Source: Candidatus Dadabacteria bacterium UBA2774 (GTDB lineage: Bacteria; Desulfobacterota_D; UBA1144; Nemesobacterales; UBA2774). Taken from it: DNA of 9,945 nt. Below are positions 1 to 6,403 of this stretch, piece after piece. A program made the translations under genes and the position numbers. Under the pieces are notes generated by a model. That model was given only the letters and a program-made list of their open reading frames with translations. It ran no database searches and was not told the DNA's origin. Each line of letters opens with the position of its first letter. Within the stretch, counting starts at the first letter, position 1. Location: contig DEIM01000137.1 of the NCBI GenBank assembly GCA_002352485.1, positions 1 through 9,945 of the forward strand. The letters are read 5' to 3'.

Positions 1-30
1 TATATTACTTTATTTTTTTAAGAATAACAA

Positions 31-264
31 TCAAAGTTCAATTGCGACGTTATGATTTTTAGCCGCGCTGCCCTCTACCTTTATAATACTCTCAAGCTCG
101 CTGCAGCTTAGGTGCTTGGTGTTTTTAATCACCAGTTTTGAATCGGACAGACTGCCGACCGAAGCGAAGCTCTGCATATCCTCTACGGACCAGTCAGATG
201 CATCGATTATTACCTCCGGAACGTAAGATAATATCTCTAAAACTTCATACTTTTGTCTGGACAT
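31..264 (-). CDS. Small hypothetical protein (77 aa)
   Basis: I do not recognise the family. The protein is soluble and acidic, with no signal peptide or membrane segment and a single cysteine (C54). It appears to alternate short beta strands (VIIDA near residues 18-22, KLVIK near 43-47, VAIEL at the C-terminus) with short amphipathic helices (VEDMQSF, CSELESII). This could be one small alpha/beta domain or a repeat unit; that is inference. The ATG at 262-264 is preceded by AAGGAGG (complement of 270-276) at 5-nt spacing, which makes translation convincing. It lies 79 nt downstream of the four-helix membrane protein on the same strand and may be the last gene of the adh transcript. No function is assigned. 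Confidence 0.7.
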   Translation of the reverse strand: MSRQKYEVLEILSYVPEVIIDASDWSVEDMQSFASVGSLSDSKLVIKNTKHLSCSELESIIKVEGSAAKNHNVAIEL

Positions 265-283
265 TTAAGCCTCCTTGTAGTTA

Positions 284-303
284 ATACGAGAAACTCTTCG
301 TAT
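284..303. repeat. Imperfect palindrome next to a T-tract
   Basis: ATACGA at 284-289 pairs with TCGTAT at 298-303 around an 8-nt centre. On the plus strand GTTTTTTT follows (304-311). This looks like an intrinsic terminator read on the plus strand, but no plus-strand gene precedes it in the window. On the minus strand it sits in the leader of the 77-aa gene with the A-tract ahead of it, so it could instead be an operator or leader hairpin. Confidence 0.35.
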
Positions 304-343
304 GTTTTTTTCATTCGATACATAAGACTATAGCTAAATCTTA

Positions 344-841
344 TTAATCATGATCTTCCGCTTCTCCGGATTTATATGTAGGGATAGCCAGTCCATTCGT
401 ATCTCCTCGCAACTCAGGATGACTGATCTTTCCCCCTTGATATGCCGTCCGCACAAGCAGTCCCCCGCCAATGATTAGACCAAGTAAAGTTAGGACAGTC
501 AGAGCGTTCCCGAGCTTGGCATAATACCTTCGAGAAACAAGGGTTATCAGTGCTAGAGCACCGACTGCCTCAATAAATATGAAAGCAATATCGGCTGATT
601 TGTCATGAGCTTCAACCAACTGCTCCGATATGCCGGGCAACCCTTCAACGTACTCTTCCGCAGATTCTCCTGTTTGATGTGCCGGGATAGCCCATAGCGC
701 TACGAGAATTACAAAGATCAGTGACACATTTATGAGCTCGTTACTTCTTCTTAATAACGCTATAAGAAAAAGGAGTATAACGAAACCGACCCCAACTAGC
801 GGTATGTGATTTAACATCAAATGTAAATGTACAGGATTCAT
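344..841 (-). CDS. Histidine-rich four-helix membrane protein, DUF2231-like
   Basis: This is a 165-aa inner-membrane protein with four predicted hydrophobic helices at about residues 13-30, 38-54, 84-103 and 112-130, and a short acidic C-terminal tail ending in EAEDHD. Histidines sit at or near helix ends: H5 and H7 before helix 1, H12 at its start, H55 just after helix 2, H79 before helix 3 and H141 in a GGKISHPE stretch after helix 4. The opening with HLMLNHIP and the GGxIxHPE ending resemble DUF2231-like small membrane proteins. For such proteins, heme or metal binding has been suggested from conserved histidines; cofactor binding here is inference only. The ATG at 839-841 has only a weak upstream AGAG. 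The gene starts 55 nt after the alcohol dehydrogenase stop with no terminator between, so cotranscription is likely. Confidence 0.75.
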   Translation of the reverse strand: MNPVHLHLMLNHIPLVGVGFVILLFLIALLRRSNELINVSLIFVILVALWAIPAHQTGESAEEYVEGLPGISEQLVEAHDKSADIAFIFIEAVGALALITLVSRRYYAKLGNALTVLTLLGLIIGGGLLVRTAYQGGKISHPELRGDTNGLAIPTYKSGEAEDHD

Positions 842-896
842 AACGTCTCTATAATCTCTTTAAGTGTATTCGTCCTGGTCGATCGATTTATTTCGC

Positions 897-1952
897 CTAA
901 GGCAGTATCGCGACTTTTATGACCCCGTCTTCCTGGGCCGCGAACAATTTATAGGCTTCCTCAATGTCATCTAGCGAAAAGCGGTGCGTTATGAGCTGTC
1001 TCAGGTTTACCCTTTCGTTCTTTACCAGGCTCATCAATCTCCGCATCCTTTCTTTTCCGCCGGGGCAGAGGGTTGATACTATTTTTTTATCCGCCAAGCC
1101 AAAGCCGAAGTCCTGGTTGGGGACGCCTATGTCATGGAGCTCGGTAGGGTACACTCCCAGGCTTGAGATTGTACCGCCCACACAGGTGGATTTTACACAG
1201 TTCTCAAAGCTCTCCTGAAGCCCTATGGCTTCGATTGCCACATCGGCCCCTCTTCCTCCGGTTATATCCATAACGGTTTTAAGTGGGTCCTCGGATTTGT
1301 AATCTATGACAATGTCGGCCCCCATTTTCTTTGACATTTCCATTCTTTGGGGCACGGTGTCCACTCCAATAATGAGTGATGCTCCCTTTAGCTTCGCACC
1401 CGCTACTGCGCTAAGCCCGATCGGCCCCTGCCCGTATACGACTACTATGTCTCCCACCTTAATTTCCGCGCTCTCCGCGCCTGAGAGTCCCGTGGAGAAA
1501 ATATCGGTGGTGAATAAAACGTCCTCATCCGATAGCTCATCGGGTATCCTGGCAAGATTGGCCATGGCGTTTGGGATCTTCACGTAATCCGCTTGCGCCC
1601 CGTCAATAGTGTTACCCATCTTCCATCCGCCCAGAAAGCCCCCGCACTGCGCCCAATGCGCCGAAAGACAGTACTCACACATGCCGCAAGGAGTAATGGC
1701 GTTTACAGCAACACGCTCTCCAAGCTCATAGCCCGAAACCCCCTCGCCGATGTCATGTATTACACCTACAGGCTCATGCCCTATAATCTGACCGTGCTCC
1801 ACAGGGAACTCACCCCTCATTATATGGACATCTGTTCCGCATATGGTTGTAAGCGTTACCCTGATAACAGCCTCCCCCGGTCCCGCTACAGGGATAGGAC
1901 GGTCCTCTAGGCCGATCTTATTCACATCTTTTAATATATTTGCTCTCATCAT
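897..1952 (-). CDS. Zinc-dependent alcohol dehydrogenase, isopropanol-dehydrogenase type (MDR)
   Basis: This 351-aa protein is full length for the medium-chain dehydrogenase family and should oxidise or reduce a secondary or primary alcohol/carbonyl pair in the cytosol. The catalytic zinc site is C38 (CGTD), H59-E60 (GHE) and D150, with D150 matching the aspartate ligand of Thermoanaerobacter/Clostridium secondary ADHs. A structural zinc lobe is present as C89-x2-C92-x2-C95-x7-C103, which those enzymes lack. The GGWKMGN stretch (108-114) and CPGGKERMRRL (C-terminal third) also match that subfamily. The Rossmann motif is GQGPIG (174-179), and D198 at the end of strand beta-2 predicts NAD(H) rather than NADP(H). 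The substrate is not deducible. GGGGAGGT (complement of 1961-1968) lies 8 nt before the ATG. A second ATG follows directly. Probably the first gene of a three-gene transcript. Confidence 0.93.
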   Translation of the reverse strand: MMRANILKDVNKIGLEDRPIPVAGPGEAVIRVTLTTICGTDVHIMRGEFPVEHGQIIGHEPVGVIHDIGEGVSGYELGERVAVNAITPCGMCEYCLSAHWAQCGGFLGGWKMGNTIDGAQADYVKIPNAMANLARIPDELSDEDVLFTTDIFSTGLSGAESAEIKVGDIVVVYGQGPIGLSAVAGAKLKGASLIIGVDTVPQRMEMSKKMGADIVIDYKSEDPLKTVMDITGGRGADVAIEAIGLQESFENCVKSTCVGGTISSLGVYPTELHDIGVPNQDFGFGLADKKIVSTLCPGGKERMRRLMSLVKNERVNLRQLITHRFSLDDIEEAYKLFAAQEDGVIKVAILP

Positions 1953-2001
1953 GCTAAATTACCTCCCCAGTGATTTTTTGTTCTAATGACCAATTACTTT
2001 T

Positions 2002-2030
2002 AATAAATGGCAATTCTTATGCCATGTGAA
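2002..2030 (-). promoter_or_regulatory. Candidate sigma-70-type promoter of the alcohol dehydrogenase
   Basis: On the minus strand TTCACA (2025-2030; 5 of 6 to the -35 consensus) is followed after 17 nt by TTTATT (2002-2007; 4 of 6 to the -10 consensus). Transcription would begin near 1995, giving a leader of about 43 nt that contains the GGGGAGGT ribosome binding site. Spacing is ideal but the -10 box is weak. Confidence 0.4.
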
Positions 2031-2036
2031 GGGCAT
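2007..2036. repeat. Operator-like half-sites in the adh promoter spacer
   Basis: ATGGCA (2007-2012) and TGCCAT (2020-2025) form a perfect 6-bp inverted repeat with a 7-nt centre. It fills the spacer of the candidate adh promoter. A third half-site GGCAT (2032-2036) pairs with ATGCC (2019-2023) across 8 nt, just upstream of the -35 box. Three alternating half-sites over a promoter suggest a regulator binding site; the protein is unknown. Confidence 0.4.
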
Positions 2037-2136
2037 GCGTATGTAAATAGGAATTATTACAGAATATCTACAGCGGGTAATTAAATTGGCGGGTTGCTGT
2101 AAGATTTTAAGACGCTCAACCCAAAATGTTTAATTG

Positions 2137-2161
2137 CCTATAGGTCAAATTGTGAGACAAT
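2137..2161. repeat. Two adjacent short palindromes after ldhA
   Basis: CCTATAGG (2137-2144) is an 8-bp perfect palindrome. ATTGT-GAG-ACAAT (2149-2161) is a 5-bp inverted repeat with a 3-nt centre. They lie 11-35 nt beyond the ldhA stop on the minus strand. Neither is followed by a T-tract, so a terminator is not supported. They may be regulator sites upstream of adh or chance. Confidence 0.25.
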
Positions 2162-2172
2162 GTTTAACTCAA

Positions 2173-3180
2173 TCAACCGATTATACGATCGGCAGTAATT
2201 TGGTTTACACACTCACGGCCTTCTTCAAAATCTTTAATGTTAGATAGCGTAGTATCTGCAATTGCCTCGAGCGCCTCATGAGTGAAGAATGCCTGATGCC
2301 CCGTAATCAGCACGTTAGGGAATGTAAGGAGGCGCGCGAACATGTCGTCCTGGATGACCTCGTTTGATAAATCTTCAAAGAACAGGTCTTCCTCTTCCTC
2401 GTATACATCCAGTCCTAAGTAGCCAATTTTACCTGACTTTAAAGCCTGAATTACGGCCTTAGTATCTATAACGGCTCCCCTGCTTGTATTTATGAGTACA
2501 ACGCCCGGTTTCATCTTCTTAATGGCATTTGTATCGATTAGGTGGCGCGTGTCGGGCGTAAGCGGGCAGTGGAGGCTTATAATATCGGATTCACCGAAGA
2601 GGTTGTCAAGAGAAGTATAGTTTACTCCGAGGGCTTCGCACTCTTTTGCGGGATAAGGATCATATGCGAGTATCTTGCAGCCCAATCCCTGTACAATTCT
2701 CGCGAAAGCGGTTCCTATTTTCCCCGTGCCTATAATACCTGCTGTTTTACCGTTCATGTTATACCCCAGGAGCCCTTCAAGTGAAAAATTGCCGTCTCTG
2801 ACTCTAGAGTAAGCGCGGTGGGTTTTTCTGATAAGAGAAAGAATGAGCGCGAGTGTATGCTCGGCTACAGCCTGAGGGGAATAAGAAGGTACTCTTACAA
2901 CAGTAATGCCGAGTTTTGCCGCCGAAACCAGATCTATGTTATTAAACCCGGCACAGCGAAGAGCTACGAGCTTTGTCCCTCCTTCCTTAATTGCTTTAAG
3001 GACTTCGCTGTCCAGTATGTCGTTGACAAATACGCAGACTCCTTCGAATCCCAAAGCTAGTAAGCAGGTTTCTCTATTAAGAGGCGGTTCAAAAAAAACG
3101 AGCTCGTGATTATATAATCTATTCCCAGCCTCTAGGAATTCCCTGTCATATGATTTGGTGCTAAATACGGCAACTTTCAT
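2173..3180 (-). CDS. ldhA: D-lactate dehydrogenase, NAD-dependent fermentative
   Basis: Reduces pyruvate to D-lactate with NADH in the cytosol, regenerating NAD+. The 335-aa product matches E. coli LdhA closely along its length, from the opening MKVAVFSTKSYD through LRCAGFNN (74-81), NFSLEGL (131-137), DLFFED (265-270) and IQDD (276-279). The 2-hydroxyacid dehydrogenase catalytic triad is R234 (NTSRGA), E263 and H295 (TGHQAF). The nucleotide fold has GTGKIG (151-156) and D174 for NAD specificity. An in-frame ATG lies 51 nt further upstream, but the family N-terminus begins at the ATG of 3178-3180, which has GGGGTGA (complement of 3186-3192) 5 nt before it. The gene is divergent from the secreted-protein/ppsA block, with which it shares 281 bp of control region. 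Pyruvate links LdhA and PpsA metabolically. Confidence 0.96.
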   Translation of the reverse strand: MKVAVFSTKSYDREFLEAGNRLYNHELVFFEPPLNRETCLLALGFEGVCVFVNDILDSEVLKAIKEGGTKLVALRCAGFNNIDLVSAAKLGITVVRVPSYSPQAVAEHTLALILSLIRKTHRAYSRVRDGNFSLEGLLGYNMNGKTAGIIGTGKIGTAFARIVQGLGCKILAYDPYPAKECEALGVNYTSLDNLFGESDIISLHCPLTPDTRHLIDTNAIKKMKPGVVLINTSRGAVIDTKAVIQALKSGKIGYLGLDVYEEEEDLFFEDLSNEVIQDDMFARLLTFPNVLITGHQAFFTHEALEAIADTTLSNIKDFEEGRECVNQITADRIIG

Positions 3181-3283
3181 GTGAATCACCCCGTTATTAT
3201 AGAGAGTAATTCCCACGGTGCTCATAATCAAGGCACTTTCAGAAGCAGGCTTGGCATGTTAACGTCAGAAGTCTGATTAAACA

Positions 3284-3300
3284 TGTATGATAATCGTACA
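3284..3300. promoter_or_regulatory. 17-bp palindrome, candidate operator
   Basis: TGTATGAT-A-ATCGTACA is symmetric about position 3292 apart from one T:G pair. It lies in the divergent ldhA/3462 region, about 104 nt before the ldhA start. Size and symmetry suit a dimeric helix-turn-helix regulator; the regulator is not identifiable. Confidence 0.4.
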
Positions 3301-3342
3301 ACTTACAGCTTTGTAAGCTGTTTTCTAGCTTCTTAACTTACA
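3300..3342. repeat. Three alternating CTTACA/TGTAAG half-sites
   Basis: AACTTACA occurs at 3300-3307 and again at 3335-3342, with the inverted copy TGTAAG at 3312-3317. The first pair forms CTTACA-N4-TGTAAG. Overlapping it is a second perfect inverted repeat, ACAGCTT-TGT-AAGCTGT (3305-3321), followed by TTTT. The arrangement abuts the 17-bp palindrome on its left. It could be a multi-site operator for the divergent promoters or, in RNA, mutually exclusive hairpins. ACTTAAGT (3352-3359) is a further short palindrome nearby. Confidence 0.45.
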
Positions 3343-3361
3343 TTATTGCCGACTTAAGTAT

Positions 3362-3391
3362 GGTACAAATCTTGCTCTCAATAGATATAAG
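3362..3391 (+). promoter_or_regulatory. Weak candidate promoter of the secreted protein/ppsA block
   Basis: TATAAG (3386-3391; 5 of 6 to the -10 consensus) is preceded by GGTACA (3362-3367; only 3 of 6 to the -35 consensus) at 18-nt spacing. Initiation would fall near 3398, inside an inverted repeat ACCAA-N5-TTGGT (3396-3410) that could be an operator. The poor -35 box suggests activator dependence if the promoter is real. Confidence 0.25.
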
Positions 3392-3461
3392 AGACACCAA
3401 AAGGCTTGGTCAAATATATTGATTAGATTCATTAAAATTTGCAGTAAGGAGGGATGAAAAA

Positions 3462-3884
3462 ATGAGAAATATTGTGATAACGGCATTACTCGCTTTTGCT
3501 TTATTCTCTATGCTAGGAGCGGTACGTTCCTATGCAGAGAAGGTTCATGTTGTTAGGCTTAACAAATCGCATGGGATAGTTGATAAAGAAAGGCCCAATG
3601 AGTTCACAGCGTATTTGGTTTCGGAAAATGGGAGCGGGGGTGTTATAGTGACTCCTGTGGAGAGCCCAAAATTCGGGATTATCAAATCTATTTACGCGAA
3701 AGAGAGAAAAGAGCTTCCGGACATTGGACACCCGGGTGGTAAAAAATCGGGTATTGAGCTCCGTGTAATTTTTGAAGATGACATAGTCGATCTTCCTCCC
3801 GAAACCTGGATCACGCTTAATATATACCAATCGGGCGCAACCGAGATATGCACACACAGTATGGGCTCGATAGTTTGTAAATAA
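3462..3884 (+). CDS. Small secreted protein of unknown function
   Basis: I do not recognise the family. The 140-aa product has a Sec signal peptide: R2 near the start, a hydrophobic core at residues 4-21, and likely cleavage after SYA (residue 25). That leaves a mature protein of about 115 residues, probably periplasmic or exported. The mature part looks beta-rich, with a central GHPGGKKSG loop, and has only two cysteines, C130 and C139, close to the end; these could form a disulfide. AAGGAGG (3446-3452) lies 9 nt before the ATG. An ATG at 3454 would stop after three codons and is excluded. The gene ends 34 nt before the ppsA start, so the two are very likely cotranscribed. Confidence 0.8.
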   Translation: MRNIVITALLAFALFSMLGAVRSYAEKVHVVRLNKSHGIVDKERPNEFTAYLVSENGSGGVIVTPVESPKFGIIKSIYAKERKELPDIGHPGGKKSGIELRVIFEDDIVDLPPETWITLNIYQSGATEICTHSMGSIVCK

Positions 3885-3905
3885 GCATTGTCGGTATAAG
3901 TGAGT

Positions 3906-3921
3906 AAGGAGGACACATTTG
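3906..3921 (+). promoter_or_regulatory. Ribosome binding site fixing the ppsA TTG start
   Basis: AAGGAGG at 3906-3912 lies 6 nt before the TTG at 3919-3921. No in-frame ATG is near, and the family N-terminus begins within a few residues of this codon, so a TTG start is the best reading. Confidence 0.8.
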
Positions 3922-6351
3922 ACGAAAGAATCAAAATATATTCTCTGGTTTGAAGAGATCGGCATTGAAGATATTCCCCTGGTCGGCGGTAAAAACGCTT
4001 CACTTGGGGAGATGTATAGAGAACTTGGGGCCGAGGGTGTAAAGGTGCCAAACGGTTTCGCGATCACAGCCAAGAGCTACCAGAAGATAATGGAATCTCC
4101 CGGTGTGTTAAGCGGGCTTAAGGATGCCATGCATGGTCTTGATAAGAACGATGTGGCTGATCTGATGAAGCGCGGCAAGCACGCCCGGGATTTGATCCTG
4201 GGCGCGGGTATCCCGGATGATCTGTGGCAGGCAATAGAAGCTGCGTACGATGAGCTGTGTGAGGAATATGGCGCTAACACCGACGTTGCCGTAAGGTCCT
4301 CAGCCACTGCCGAGGACCTGCCAACGGCTTCATTTGCGGGACAGCAGGAAACCTATCTCAATATAAGTGGGAAGAGCGCTCTTCGGGAAGCATGCTCTAA
4401 ATGTTTTGCCTCCCTCTTCACCGATAGAGCAATTTCCTACCGTATCGATAATGGATTTGACCACTTTAAGGTAGCGCTATCCGTTGGCATACAAAAGATG
4501 GTTCGCTCGGACCTGGCAACGAGCGGAGTGATATTCACTCTGGACACGGATACCGGTTTCCGAGATGTGGTCCTGATCACAGCATGTTACGGGCTCGGTG
4601 AAAACATAGTTCAGGGAACGGTTAATCCTGATGAATATTACGTTTTTAAACCTACATTTAAGAAAGGTCATAACGCAATCATCAAAAAAAATCTGGGGCA
4701 GAAGAAGATTAAAATGGTCTATGGAATCGGCGACTCCAAGATGCTGACCCGAAATGTGGAAGTGTCGGCTATTGATAGGAGGCGCTTTTGTGTTTCAGAT
4801 GAGGACCTTCTCAGGCTAGCCGGGTATGCAATTACAATAGAGGATCATTACACAGAGAAGGCTGGGGAGCCGAGGCCGATGGATATAGAGTGGGCCAAAG
4901 ACGGTATCACCGGAGAGCTGTTTATAGTTCAGGCAAGACCCGAGACCGTACAGGCGTTAAAAGACCGAGACGTTCTGGAGACTTACCGCCTGGACGAAAA
5001 AGGGGAGGTGCTTGCTTCAGGCAAAAGCGTAGGAGAAAAGATTGCAAGCGGTAAAGCCAGGCTGATACGAGACTCGGGGAGTCTCTCTATGGTTGAGCCC
5101 GGAGAGGTTATAGTGGCTAACACTACCACGCCCGATTGGGAGCCTGTGATGAAAACAGCGTCAGCAATCGTAACAAACAGGGGAGGGAGGACATGTCACG
5201 CGGCCATAGTAAGCCGTGAGCTTGGAATACCCGCTGTTGTGGGCGCGGAAAACGCTACGGAAAATATAGATGACGGCATGTTGGTTACGGTAAGCTGCGC
5301 TCAGGGTGAGAAGGGCTTGGTATATGAGGGTGAGCTTCCTTTTCATGTGGATAGGGTCACTCTAACAGATTTAAAGCGTCCTAAAACAAAGATAATGATG
5401 AACCTGGCAAACCCCGAGCTTGCTTTTTCACTGTCGATGATTCCGAATGACGGAGTGGGGCTTGCGCGAGTGGAGTTTATAATTACAAGCTACATTAAAA
5501 TTCATCCCATGGCCCTTATATATCCCGAAAAAGTCACAGACCCTAAGGCAAGGAATGAGATCTACTACCTGACCTACGGCTACAAGGATAAAAAGTCCTA
5601 TTTCGTCGATAGGTTATCTGAGGGAGTAGGAACTATAGCGGCGGCGTTTTATCCCAATCCCGTAATAGTCCGTATGAGCGATTTCAAGACAAACGAGTAC
5701 GCAAGCCTGCTCGGGGGAAAGTACTTTGAGCCCGAGGAGGAAAACCCTATGATCGGTTTTCGCGGAGCTTCACGTTACTACGATGAAAAGTACAGAGAAG
5801 GATTTGCGCTCGAATGCGAGGCCATGAAAAGAGTGCGAGAGGAAATGGGGCTCACAAACTTGGTGCTCATGATCCCGTTTTGCAGAAGGGTGGATGAGGC
5901 TAAAAAAGTCTTGGAGGAAATGGCCGTAAACGGCCTCGTAAGGGGCGAGAACGGGCTTCAGGTTTACGTGATGTGCGAGATACCAAACAACGTAATCCTG
6001 ATCGATGAGTTCAGCGAGCTTTTTGATGGTTTTTCCATAGGCTCAAACGACCTTACACAGCTTACTCTGGGAGTTGACAGGGACTCTGAGCTGATAGCGC
6101 ACGATTTTGACGAAAGGGACCCGGGAGTGATGAAAATGATCTCTATGACCATCGAAGGCGCAAAGCGCAACGCAAGCCACTGCGGTATTTGCGGGCAGGC
6201 CCCAAGCGATTACCCGGAATTCGCGGAGTTTCTCGTGAAGGAAGGGATAGAGTCGATTTCACTTAACCCAGACTCAGTTATGAAAACCACGCTCAGGGTA
6301 TTAGAAATTGAGGAGGAGCTTGGCAATAAATCAAAACCAAAAAAGCAGTGA
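3919..6351 (+). CDS. ppsA: Phosphoenolpyruvate synthase (pyruvate, water dikinase)
   Basis: Converts pyruvate, ATP and water to phosphoenolpyruvate, AMP and phosphate, the entry step of gluconeogenesis from lactate or pyruvate; cytosolic. The 810-aa length fits the family (E. coli 792). The N-terminal ATP-grasp domain (about 10-350) contains VGGKNASLGE (22-31), the VRSSATAEDLP stretch (125-135), GLGENIVQG (225-233) and QARPET (338-343). The phosphohistidine swivel domain has H427 in GGRTCHAAIVSR. The C-terminal TIM-barrel PEP/pyruvate domain has GLARVEF (514-520), GFRGASRYY (613-621), CEIPNN (686-691), GSNDLTQ (708-714) and the catalytic cysteine C758 in CGICGQAPS. The CGQAPSD context and the NPDEYYVFKPT segment favour PEP synthase over pyruvate phosphate dikinase. 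All key residues are present. No PpsR-type kinase/phosphatase gene is nearby. Confidence 0.97.
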   Translation: MTKESKYILWFEEIGIEDIPLVGGKNASLGEMYRELGAEGVKVPNGFAITAKSYQKIMESPGVLSGLKDAMHGLDKNDVADLMKRGKHARDLILGAGIPDDLWQAIEAAYDELCEEYGANTDVAVRSSATAEDLPTASFAGQQETYLNISGKSALREACSKCFASLFTDRAISYRIDNGFDHFKVALSVGIQKMVRSDLATSGVIFTLDTDTGFRDVVLITACYGLGENIVQGTVNPDEYYVFKPTFKKGHNAIIKKNLGQKKIKMVYGIGDSKMLTRNVEVSAIDRRRFCVSDEDLLRLAGYAITIEDHYTEKAGEPRPMDIEWAKDGITGELFIVQARPETVQALKDRDVLETYRLDEKGEVLASGKSVGEKIASGKARLIRDSGSLSMVEPGEVIVANTTTPDWEPVMKTASAIVTNRGGRTCHAAIVSRELGIPAVVGAENATENIDDGMLVTVSCAQGEKGLVYEGELPFHVDRVTLTDLKRPKTKIMMNLANPELAFSLSMIPNDGVGLARVEFIITSYIKIHPMALIYPEKVTDPKARNEIYYLTYGYKDKKSYFVDRLSEGVGTIAAAFYPNPVIVRMSDFKTNEYASLLGGKYFEPEEENPMIGFRGASRYYDEKYREGFALECEAMKRVREEMGLTNLVLMIPFCRRVDEAKKVLEEMAVNGLVRGENGLQVYVMCEIPNNVILIDEFSELFDGFSIGSNDLTQLTLGVDRDSELIAHDFDERDPGVMKMISMTIEGAKRNASHCGICGQAPSDYPEFAEFLVKEGIESISLNPDSVMKTTLRVLEIEEELGNKSKPKKQ

Positions 6352-6403
6352 CTGAGTGCAAATATTAAATAGTGGGAAATAATAATTTAAGGAGAACTTG
6401 GAA

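Noticed and set aside
2091..2122. GGGTTG/CAACCC inverted repeat as an ldhA terminator
   Set aside because: It has only 6 bp with a 20-nt loop and no T-tract on the minus strand.
2149..2161. Rex-type redox repressor site near ldhA
   Set aside because: The ATTGT-GAG-ACAAT palindrome is shorter than a Rex operator and lies downstream, not upstream, of ldhA.
3196..3201. Perfect TATAAT (minus strand) 16 nt before the ldhA start
   Set aside because: Initiation would fall near 3189, leaving a leader of about 9 nt that cuts into the ribosome binding site, and the matching -35 region is poor.
3181..3231. In-frame N-terminal extension of ldhA beginning at the ATG of 3229-3231
   Set aside because: The extension has no family resemblance. 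The LdhA N-terminus (MKVAVFSTKSYD) begins at 3180 with GGGGTGA just upstream.
3218..3231. FNR-like half-site TTGAT (minus strand) upstream of ldhA
   Set aside because: The second half-site is poor, and the distance to the nearest -10-like hexamer does not fit the usual -41.5 placement.
3419..3432. FNR-like box TTGAT-TAGA-TTCAT before the secreted protein gene
   Set aside because: Only 8 of 10 positions match, and its location would place a class II transcription start inside the coding region.
3513..4073. Long open frame on the minus strand opposite the secreted protein and the ppsA start
   Set aside because: It is antisense to two well-supported genes, has a low-complexity, unprotein-like composition and no recognisable domain.
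6398..6403. TTG start for the AhpD-like gene
   Set aside because: It lies only 3 nt after AAGGAG; the ATG at 6404 has normal spacing.
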